Assembly (NCBI RefSeq): GCF_910592395.1
Contig: NC_088316.1
Span: forward strand, 17,734,001 to 17,794,000
Reading direction: 5' to 3'
Length of the DNA stretch: 60,000 bases
Source: Lineus longissimus
Lineage: Eukaryota; Nemertea; Pilidiophora; Heteronemertea; Lineidae
This document shows, one piece after another, positions 24,586-34,900 of the stretch (the first letter of the stretch is position 1; every line of letters starts with the position of its first letter). A model generated the notes under the pieces. It ran no database searches. It saw only the letters and a list, made by a program, of their open reading frames with translations, and was not told the origin of the DNA. A program made the translations under genes and the position numbers.

Positions 24586-27176
24586 CTGCGATCGCTTCCA
24601 ATCGCGAGCTCGGTTAATTTGGCAAATGCAAAAAATACCTGCGGGGACCGAACGTACTTTGCCAAGATTGTGACTGCACCGGGAAAGGCCCCTGTGGAAT
24701 CGACCTTAAAGAATGGAAAGAGCTTTTTTTAGGACGCTAAAAGGAAGGATCCCCAGGGTATCATTTATTTGAGCTTGTCACTCTATCTTATTTAATCATA
24801 ACAGAAATATATTACAAGCGTGCCGAGAATTAATGGACTCTGATGTTGCAAAAACAGGCAGACCCTCATTCATTGTTCATTCAGTGTGACGATCCCATCA
24901 GATCAAATCGCCTTCTTCGGGTTAGGATGAACCGTTAGCCACCAAAGCACACCAAAAATCAACTTTATGGCAACGTGATTCAGTTGAATGCGAAATCGTC
25001 ACATCAACGGGCGCCGTGTCTGGATACGCGGATTCCAAACCCATAATTTCATCAGAAGCTTTCCTTTTCGGTCATCGCCACGGCTATAAATCATGATAAC
25101 TATAGCTATTGGAGAAAAAGAGGTTCTGATAAAACATTAACTGCAGAGATATATGCGGTGTGTGCCTATAAACCTAAGACCTACGGTCGAGTATAAGGTA
25201 TAGGGTCGGTGATGACCCCATTATATCAGATCGCTATAAACGTACCCGGGAATTTAGGGGTTGGTTCAACATTCGGTCCGTTTGACAGCCCATTTAGGTT
25301 AACCACCGAAAGTGACATACAAATAGAACCTCACCTCAGCCGTAATGACACACTGAACTTTAAGGGAACGTTTGATCTAATCAGTGCTTATATCAAACAC
25401 CCATACAACCCCACTATCACGCTGATAAGCCCTGCCGTTCCTTCAGTGAAGCCCCTCATTTTCACTATAACATGTCATTTTGCGGCATCCCCGACTTCCA
25501 TAAAGCACAACGTGATTCGCAACTTAGACAGACTTTCCAGGCTTCACCAGCAAATCAGCAGTATATATGGCAGGTTTGGATGACAGGTGCTTCTGACGTA
25601 TTGAGATGAGCCCGTATGTCATGGGGCGATTTTCGCCGGAAGTGGGTTTGCGCCGCGCCTATACAGCTGTAGGTGCCACATATAGCGTTCGTTTACCCCT
25701 GCGACGTCACAAGCCCGGCCGAAGTATATAACCTACTTCATGAACTTCGAATTTTTGAAGTATCTAAAAACACTCGCATTAACAAAATCCAACATACCCA
25801 TCACCAAGACAGCGGTTTGAATCCAGACAATGTCAATTTTCGGGTTGTTTTTATAAACAACCTAGACACCATTGTGGTTCCTCAATGCGGCAGATCATGT
25901 TATGATGGCATCATAAAACATCTGGCAATGACAGCCATCATAAAAATCAGCAGCTGAGTGGGAGAATTATTGCAAAACATTGCTGCTAACGGATGGACGC
26001 AAGTTGTAGAGCGAGACCATGAGTAAAATATGAAATCGTCACCAATTTAATTATTGGAGAATTACGAAAGTTCTCTGGATTTTTCAATCAAAAACGTTAT
26101 CGCGAGGCAAAAAATTTCAAGTGTCGATATTATTCGCAAATTCCAAAAAAATGCCAGCAAAAATCTGTAGAAATAAAATCCTTGGCGTTTTTTGATTTCG
26201 CTGAGAAAACCACTTACATGCGTATGAGATTGTCCGAAACATAAAAAATCGTTATCTTTGAAGCAATGCATTTTTGTGATGTCTTTTGGCCGCCACAAGT
26301 CTTCACAGTTATCCGTAATTGGTGAACACTAGAACACGATTTGACAACCTGTCATTTTCGTGTCCCAGTAGAAAAAGCTTGGCACATAATCTGTGATAAA
26401 TATTACCCGAAGGATGTAACTTTCATAACTCGACCTCTTCAGTTTTTACAGCCGGTCGAACAGCAATGCTAAACCAATTTCCGGAGCAATCAATTAGATG
26501 AAATGTCATGGGTAAGATTGATAGAACCAGCTTGACAATAAACCGGAGACTACGTTGAACAAGGCTTCTTGGGTTTCTAGAATTGGCCGTAAACGAATAT
26601 GTAGTATAGACGTCACTGTCTATGAATTTACACTGGCAAAACTTTCATCCAAACATGAGCAATTACTTTTTCGAACCTAACTGAAGACCCAGTGGTGAAT
26701 TCCGAACACAGTGATATCATTTTTCATCGGGCAGTCTTTCCACAGAAGTGGTGGCGCCACAGATTTTTGTTGGCATACAAGTCACTGCCAAATTTGAAAA
26801 GATCTTGAAGAATGCCATATTCTCGAATGGATGTTTGTCCCCATTCTCTGACAACTCGACTCCCCGGAGCTGCTATCCGATTGCCCTTTACCGCTCTGTT
26901 TGAAAGACAACTCGAACACAAAAAAAATATAAACAGGAGTCTATCCTATTGCACCGGATCGGGGTCATCAACCATGTATTATTACCATGTATATTTCTTC
27001 TTTATGCGATGGTTATGTTGCATCCTCTAAGAGACACATGAGACATCCAGAGATGTTATAGAGATATTCTTAGCTTCGGGAGAGAATATTAACTATTCGG
27101 CATTGTTAGTCGTCTTGCAAATAAACGCTTGATCATATAAACCGCTTATCGGATGAGCGTTCGTATCTCTTTTTAG

Positions 27177-27505
27177 TGTGCATGTGTTATGATGAGCAAT
27201 TTTCAGATGGAAGTCTAGATCTCTGCTCTTGTATCTCAGTTCCAGTGCATGTTTCAATCTCTTATTTCCATACAGAATATGAAAATAAACATGCCAAATA
27301 TGATGATTTGACAGAGATATATAACTTGAAAGAAATACAAAGTGTGCATGAGATGTATGATTGGGTTAACTGCTATATATTGGATTCTGATCAGCCTTCT
27401 ATAGTCGGTCTTGATTCATATTTTCGGAACCGTAACAGGCTAACATGCAACACGCATTTTCAAAAAAAGGTCTTTTCCGTAGACGCGAGGAAAATAAATT
27501 TATGA
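27177..27505 (+). CDS. Unrecognised exon-like ORF
   Basis: An open frame of just over 100 codons with two excellent acceptor sequences: cgtatctctttttag before the ORF and ctcttatttccatacag before residue 35. A possible donor lies near 27430 (GAACC|GTAAC). The segment between them is acidic with spaced aromatic residues (YDDLTEIYNLKEIQSVHEMY, then DWVNCYILDSDQP), which looks more protein-like than its surroundings. A loose resemblance to the loop after TM1 of polycystin-type channels was considered but cannot be supported. It may be an orphan exon or chance. Confidence 0.2.
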
Positions 27506-30500
27506 ATCAACAAATAATAGTTATTGATTGTATCCCCCAAGTCATGACATCAATATTCATTTCACATGTTGTCTTTTTATTTCCATATTCCAAGCGTGAT
27601 ATCTTGGTTGGTTGAAGAAGACATGTTTTTTAACGATTCGTATTCCAAGCCCACCAACCTTACAAATATTCTACACATCGCTGACAAGAATGTAACGAAG
27701 TCAACAATAAGCTTCCTTGTAATGAAGCACGGTTTCGTGGTAAAGAGATAGCGATTTGACGCTACTCCGCCTCGGGCACTGAACAAGACATCCTGTTCAT
27801 AGCCGCGAGTAAATCTGTTATAAAGTGAGATTTACAACTTCCTTCGACTACAGAGTCCACACCATAATACCATGCTGACATGTCACATGTATGTTTATTA
27901 ATTATTTCCGTGGGCAGGAAAGAAATCATACAATCAGATCAAATAAAATAATCACACAATTCTCCACGATGTTTTTTTACCTTCACCTCGCAGTTAAAAG
28001 CGAGTACTCGATCTATTGTCTTTAAACAAAGCCCGCTGGTACCAAGGCCTACTTTCTAATTCTTCTACAGTCTTAACAAAGGGTCGTCAGGGCAAGTCTT
28101 GACAACACCAGCCCACGAAACACCTTCCATGGAGGTCTGAAGGCCCTAACCGGCAAAGCTTGGTAAACGTAATGCCTTTCTATTGCCGTTTTTGTTATGT
28201 GTGATAACTTGTTTACTCGGCAGAGGAATTTACGCCGATTTTGTGTTGCACGCTCGTTAACTTTACAAATGTCCTACACATAGCTGTCAAGGATATAATG
28301 ATGTCAACAAGCTAAATGTACATTATATTGATGGCTCTTCAATGGAACACGGGCTTGACGCCGCGGCGTCTGGGGCATTCAGCAAGACTTTCTGTTCACA
28401 CTCCGTCGATGGAGACTTACGGGCTGTTGGTTCTTTTCCAAAGCCAGTAATTGCGGATGTATATAACGAGGGGTTTCAGACCCTGAGGACAGCTCCAGAG
28501 CACGTCTGAGACGCGGCTAAAATTCGCCGTCATATCCCTTCAGTTCACCGGAAGAAATTAGAGTAGAATAACCGGAGAGTGCATAATGCTTATGTCTCTG
28601 AGCTTGTCTGCGGTTAATGGTATAAGGGGGAGGATAGAATGTGTTACATTTTGTGTAAAAGTGGGAACGCGTCGTTGATATCTGTCTGCGGTGCATGATA
28701 TAATGGACAGATTGTTCAGATTTAGACAGTGTGTATATACGTGTTAGAGCTTCTTGTATCGTTTTTTTTCTTTAAGTATTTTTTTCCGGTTAAACCAAGA
28801 AAGTTTTATACAAAATAAAAAACTTTCTTCGTTTCATACGATGATTCGTTACGTTTAATTCCGCTAGAACTTGCCAACCATTCAGAGTGCTGACTTTTCA
28901 TAAACAGGCGCGCTACTTTCCCGGGGTAAGATGATAACAGTTTGCATACCCCAAGAGTTTTCATATCTAAATTACCTGACGTGTGAAAAGTATCCGAAGG
29001 TAATACTTTGCCTCCTTACGCGACATCAGCAAACATTGCTACAATAGCTCTACAGAGGTTGAACTTTAATCGCAGATCTATTCCCAGGGGCAAAATAACT
29101 TTAATTACCTAAATTGAGTTTAATACTGCAAAACGAGTTTCATGTGACAAAACTAAGCGGTAAGCATAATAATTGAGCTGGTATAGGATTGCAAATTTAA
29201 ACTTCACACAAACACAGTCTGACAATCTGAGAAGATTTTTGACAGAGGCCGATGTCTTCTGAGATGAAAACAACGGATTATTTTCATATACATTTGTATA
29301 ATTTTGATTCACATTATGTTATATCTCATTCAAAACGTAGACATATCGTCAATATTGAGCAGTAATCTTTTCGATCCCGCTTACTTTCTTCATTTTTTTA
29401 ATCAAATATCAGCAGTAATGACATTGCGGTCAATAACCGTCAGAACACGTCACGTCGAATCTCAGGAACACTTGACATTTCGATATCTCGAACAGCTACG
29501 AAATTTGCTTTATGGCATGTTCTTCGCGATACATCACGCGTCGCTATTCTTCATTACATTTTTAATCTAACGCATCGTCATTACTGGGAAATGAAATATG
29601 ATGGACTGGGTTAGAAAGAGATAGATTTACTCTCTCTGCACAATCAACAAGAGATACAGCACGAAGAATATTAATGCGTCAGCATTTGAAATGTCGAATG
29701 ATTTGTCGTCAAGCGCATTAATAGCGCAGTAACTTATTATAAACTAAATTGTATTATCCAGCGGTATCGAGCCAAGTCAAGTCAATGCCGAGACGTATCG
29801 GTCCTGCACTCTTGAAAACAAATGTTTTGAGCACATGAATTTTTTTCATGGTTTTGAGCTTATATATACGACTAACCTCTGGAGAGTGTATACGCGTCAA
29901 GGTGCTCAGCGACGCTGTATACTTATTGTTGAATGAACTTCTTGCTGCATTATCCACGTAAGCAGTAGTAACAACCTTTGCCGTTATCTTTTGACTGGCT
30001 TTTCTGGCGCATGTAAGAAATAAATCAGCTGTTTTCTACCTTCGAGATAGGATTATAAGAGTCACAATACCAATACAATTGAAGATCAAAGGTTTCGATG
30101 AACAATAACCACCTCAGAGATGCGCAGTTGAGTTACATGCAAGCTAAACAAATCACGAGAATAGAATGTCAGAAGCCAGGTCTCCGCACTGTAGTAAATG
30201 GGAACAGTTTTTGTAACAAGGATTAAAGTCAACTGACGTGTCTCTGTATTCTGGTTGTGATTTCGTCCTCAAAAGACCAATTTGGGACATTTATTGCAAT
30301 CATTGAACACCACAGAATCTCTTTCCGGGCAACACAGCGATGATAAGGACATTTTTTATGTCTCTCCAAGCGGGCCGAACCCCATTACACAATGGTCCTA
30401 CTGTTGAAGGGACAGGAAGTAGTTTGGTACATTTGCACAGCCGACGAAGGTGCACTTTTTCCCTTTAAACTTTCACGAAGATGGAAGAGCTTCGCATGAC

Positions 30501-31165
30501 CTTATTCAACAACCTGGTCAGTCAGGACGGATAGAGAGGACATTTCACCAGAAAGCATAACCCCAGGTGACCCGGACATCATTAGCCAGTATTTCTTGAG
30601 GCAATGATCACACATGTCAAAGCAGATATCATGATTACATGTAATTGTGTCAAGCCAAACACGACAATATGACTCTGACTTTTGTGCCGGATATATCAAT
30701 TAACGAACCAACAAGACAGACATGGAGGTGTGACAGTTGTTGATTTAGATATCCTTTATGTTTGCATGAGTTTGGCTTCACCAAAAGCATGACGGCTGTA
30801 CACTAATTGGGCGCAAGATTAACTCCTGTCGCCTGAAGAGAAACTAACGTAAAAAGTTACTCTAGTTTCTCCGCTCTATAATCGTTTCTGAAACATTTCG
30901 CTCTATTTGAGCATGAACCTATCATGACCATCGAACAACTTGGTGTCGCCATCTAACATGAATGGAATATGATACATGTATATATAAATGTGCGTAATAT
31001 CTAAGATAACGAATTGAGTGTACAAGTCGAGTGTACTCAATAGCCTCTCACCCAACTGATTTCATAATTTAGATCGAGAATGTGTTCTTGTATAAGTGAC
31101 AATGTCATCCGCTTACGCAAACCGGTACTCTATTTCAAACTGAAGAACACACACTGTTGTCAGAC

Positions 31166-31305
31166 TGCAACGAAGATCTCACCAAAACTGATTGTAACTG
31201 TCGATTTTCCTAGGCATGTCCAAAACCACCTCACAACACTTGCGGAAATCGTTATTAGTGATCAGCGTTTAGTTTCTTGCTACATCGAGGAGTCGCATGG
31301 AGGTG
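31166..31305 (+). pseudogene. Second, partial copy of the 20.9-kb Ig-like exon tail
   Basis: From gcaacgaagatctcacc through the box ttgcggaaatcgttattagtg this closely matches the reverse complement of 20915-21025. The same reading frame is open in both (TLAEIVISDQ is identical). The copy begins abruptly and lacks the upstream Cys-Trp part, so it is partial. It lies about 630 bases upstream of the astacin start and in the opposite orientation to its relative. Confidence 0.5.
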
Positions 31306-31833
31306 AATAGGTGCATTGTTTTCTTTATGATGTCTGAGAAGATAAAAGGATTGAGAATTTCGAGTCGATATTTTCTCAAAATCCATTTTCACGTATTGGA
31401 ACTATCCAAACTTTAGTTTATAAAAACTAGCAATGGAATTCCATGACGTTTTCAAGCTTGTTACGGTCATATCGGCGATCAAAATTCTTAATCGATTCCA
31501 TGAGCATGACATTACGTTTCTACGATTAAGACGATCAAGCATTCTAAAATCAATAGCGCCATTAGTCTTGGGCGAATATTTCAAAAGAATTGCATTATTT
31601 ACACAGATGTACACCCGATAAACCTATTATCTACATTATTTGTAGGGAAATTACGAAAACTTGAGACAATTTCAACAAATCGAACTGAAAGATTTAGTCT
31701 TTTTAGACAGCATGTGAACATGAACGTAAACAATGCCATCAACAAATATTTGTAGGATTTCGTTTTATACTTTAATTAAATTGTACCGGAAAATCATATT
31801 ATAGGCATAGAAAACAGCATTCGCAAGGTATCA

Positions 31834-31840
31834 TATAAAA
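31834..31840 (+). promoter_or_regulatory. Possible TATA box of the astacin gene
   Basis: TATAAAA lies 98 bases before the astacin ATG. This would place a start site near 31865 and give a short 5' UTR without an intron. Position and strand fit, but no Inr or other element was confirmed. Confidence 0.4.
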
Positions 31841-31937
31841 CACCTCAGAAGCTTTGTTCGTGGCGTTATTTAATTCAAGTTTGCGTTGAGTTCAGACGGA
31901 TTCTTCAAAAGAACGAAAGAAAGATTGAAAAAGACGA

Positions 31938-31976
31938 ATGGCGAGATATCTTTTACTCTGCCTGATTGGCATTTGG
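31938..31976 (+). CDS. Astacin exon 1 (signal peptide)
   Basis: ATG followed by MARYLLLCLIGIW, the start of a signal peptide with a hydrophobic core. It ends in phase 0 at a strong donor (TTTGG|GTAAGT). The signal peptide is completed by LVATVSSG of exon 2. The ATG context is favourable (cga at -3 to -1, G at +4). Confidence 0.8.
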
Positions 31977-34900
31977 GTAAGTACAGCCCGGGATTAGACA
32001 TTCATCATAAATATGTGTCTATAGTCGGCTTGAAGTAGCCTAAATTGCTTGAATGAATCGTGAAAATATTACATTTAGAAGTATTGAATATACAATGTAC
32101 ATAAAGCTATAATCTTGAAAATCCTCCCGCTACATTTTTTCAAACTCTATTCAAAATAGAGGAAAGAGAGACTATGTGGTAGGGTATATGAGACGAAGGT
32201 ATAATAAAACTAAACTTAAGACATTGCCTTCAAGAACAATTTAGAAGGTAGGTGCAATTTCGACCTAGGTTGTACGCCAATGTCCTGGAGGCCGCAAATA
32301 CCACTTTTAGTTGTTTGGAGCATGTTAAGAAGAACAGGCTAATGGTCTCGTCGACAATCAGGAATTTGGCTTGTTGACACACAGATTGGAATTATTTGGG
32401 TTTGAAATGATGCATGCATTTTTCAGTTGGTGGCCACAGTGAGTAGCGGTCTAGTTCGTCATGATTCGAAAAAGCGTGACCCACCAGCAAACAACTCGCC
32501 GGAAATGACCGGTAACGTGGCAGATTTATGTAAGACATCATTTCTCACTTATTCAAGGAATTCCTCATGTAGCCAATGCCAGAGTTTCTACCCAAATCAA
32601 AGGCTCTATTTATCGATTGGATGGGTTTGGTGACCACCAGCTGGACCCACTCGCTCCTTTTCCCGCTTAACCAGTCAGGACCTAGCTCGGAGACAGGTGC
32701 AATGAACGGCCAAATGAAGATGTTCAAAGCCGGTATAAAAAACATCAAACTGTTACGTACAAGAAATGATGATCGTGTATACCGCGTTTATTTTGATCAT
32801 CAGGGTTCTGGCAAGGGTAAAATGCCGCGAATAGCTCTGATTGCTGTTTACGCCAGTCTTACGCATTTACTCATCCTTTTTATACATCCTTCTTTCCACA
32901 TTTTGTTTATTTGAGTCTGTGTCTATTATTCTAGCGAAAGAAAAAGATAAAACCTACACCGTGAACGGGCACAAGGTTTTCAGGTACAATGATGTCGAGA
33001 TCGACGAGAACGTGGTGAAGGAGCTTTTCGACAAGGGAAGGCAAAGGTGAATTAAAGGACTATTCGCGTAGTTTATAGCAACGTTAAAGAGTTCTCCCAA
33101 ATCTCCCAAAACGCCAATGCGAACACCTATCCAATTGTTCGAGCTCCTGATCACTGTGTCGAAAAATGGGACAGGTGTTGGCGTTGGCGTTTCGGGGGAT
33201 TCGCGAAAACTCATTATTATTACAACCAACTCTCGCCAAGCCAGCCATCGTTTGGACATACATGTAGTTGTACATCCTTCATTACTTGTACAGTACACTT
33301 CTTCAAGATCACACTGAATGATTTAGCATGCTTGTGGTTGTCTGACCATCTCTGTGGTTGAAACGGGGAAAATACATACACCATTATAAAATTAAACATT
33401 GTAACCAAAGTCTTTTAAGTACAGAACAACACATTATCTGTCAGAGCACCTCCCTGGTGGAGATTCGTTTTTTTAATCAGACCGCTGAAAGTCAAAAACA
33501 CGGTACCTCTATCCAACCCAGCGTACGTGGTGCAAATGGACGAGTTTTCCGTTCAATGTTCTGATGGAATGTCACGTCATTTTCAGATCGACCTCCGGTG
33601 AAACACAAAGGCAGAAACGAGCAGCCATCGTCAGTGACAAGAAGAAAAGATGGCCAAGAATAGCTCTTGTCCCGTACGAAATAGTGACAGCGGATTTTAG
33701 TGAGTGATACAATCCAATCTCGCAAAACGTCCCAAAGGGAACAAAAGCATCAGTAACGAGAGTCGTCGTAACCAATACCATAAAATTACCAGAAACACAA
33801 AAAGTGATTAAGGCATGAAAGTTTAATGTGAAATCAGAAATGTGCTGAAGACATTTGTCTTTTGTTCGCGTTAATTGCAATATCATGATCATTTATTCAG
33901 TGGAACATGCACCATTCGGTAATGAATTTGGTTATTTTTCAGATGAGGCCCAAATCAAAGACATCATCGCTACATTTGCTTTTTTGGAAACTGAGACGTG
34001 TATTGCCTTCCGTGAGAAAACGAATAATGATGTTAACTATGTCAAGATTGCTGACTGCGGGTGAGTCCAGGATTAAAGGATTGTCGCAATGAATTCATGA
34101 ATTCAGCAAAAAACACAACAAACCTGTATATTTACTAAACTATACATGTACATTGTGTTTATCGGCCCTGAAAATGTTAGCTCCGAAATGAGAGAATCAG
34201 AAATGCTGCTAATTCGTTATAAAGGTAATCATCTAATGTTGCAGTGCAAACTGCATCGAATCATCGGTCAATATATCGGGGTTCTCCAATTATTTTCAAC
34301 AATTGGCAAAACGGAATAAACATACTTCATCATATCATTACCGGCGTCGTAACCCTATTGGATTTTTGCCGGAGGTATGGAGTCCACTATAGGCTACTGT
34401 CCACCTATGTAGGATCTTTTACTTGCCCTGGCATAGACACTCAGGTACAAGGGACCACGGCTTTTAGTCTCATCCGACAGACCCTCGAGTATTTCATACG
34501 TTAATGTACGTGTTGTGAAGAGCCAGGAATTTTAGTTCCTTGAAAGCCATGCCGGTTCATCCAGAAATACAATCCTGGGTTCTCCCCGGGATCGAACCCG
34601 GGCCCTATTGCGTGGTAGCCAGCAGTGTTAACCACTAGGCTATGAGGCTCTACTTGTTACAGACACATGTACATATCAAACAACATGGTGAAAAGCCAGA
34701 AGGTGTGATATCGGAGTTTGATAGCTCAAATATCTTAGAGTCCAATGTTTTCTGATGTATCCTGTCTTATTTTGGCTTCCAGTGACGGATGCTGGGCCCA
34801 TCTCGGAAAAATGGACGGCCCCAATTGGCAAAAGGTCTGCCTCGGAGATGGGTGCAAATGGGTAAGTGAGAAGTGTATCAAACGATGTATACGGGTGTAT

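Larger units (their letters stand above)
23920..28400. repeat. Diverged segmental duplications, about 0.6-1 kb spacing
   Basis: Several pairs of similar stretches recur in the same orientation. 23925-24130 resembles 24945-25140 (ccaccaaagcac ... tttatggc ... attggagaaaaa ... aacattaa). 24305-24440 resembles 28020-28150 (acaaagcccgct ... caagtcttgataacatcgacc or variant). 27655-27790 resembles 28255-28400 (caaatattctacacatcgct or variant, then gacgc and ctgttca). Copies are too diverged to give an exact unit. No protein was recognised. Confidence 0.4.
8146..31833. other. Intronic stretch, gene-poor
   Basis: First 23.7 kb of the receptor intron. Apart from the listed relics (15974-16294, 20752-21234, 22735-22907, 27177-27505) and repeats, it shows only short random-looking open frames. 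No complete gene, tRNA or rRNA was seen. Confidence 0.6.

Noticed and set aside
24231-24617. 128-codon plus-strand ORF
   Set aside because: Half of it is the 127-bp hairpin MITE; the rest is not protein-like.
34575-34650. tRNA gene
   Set aside because: A and B boxes are present but acceptor and anticodon stems do not pair; it is the head of a SINE.
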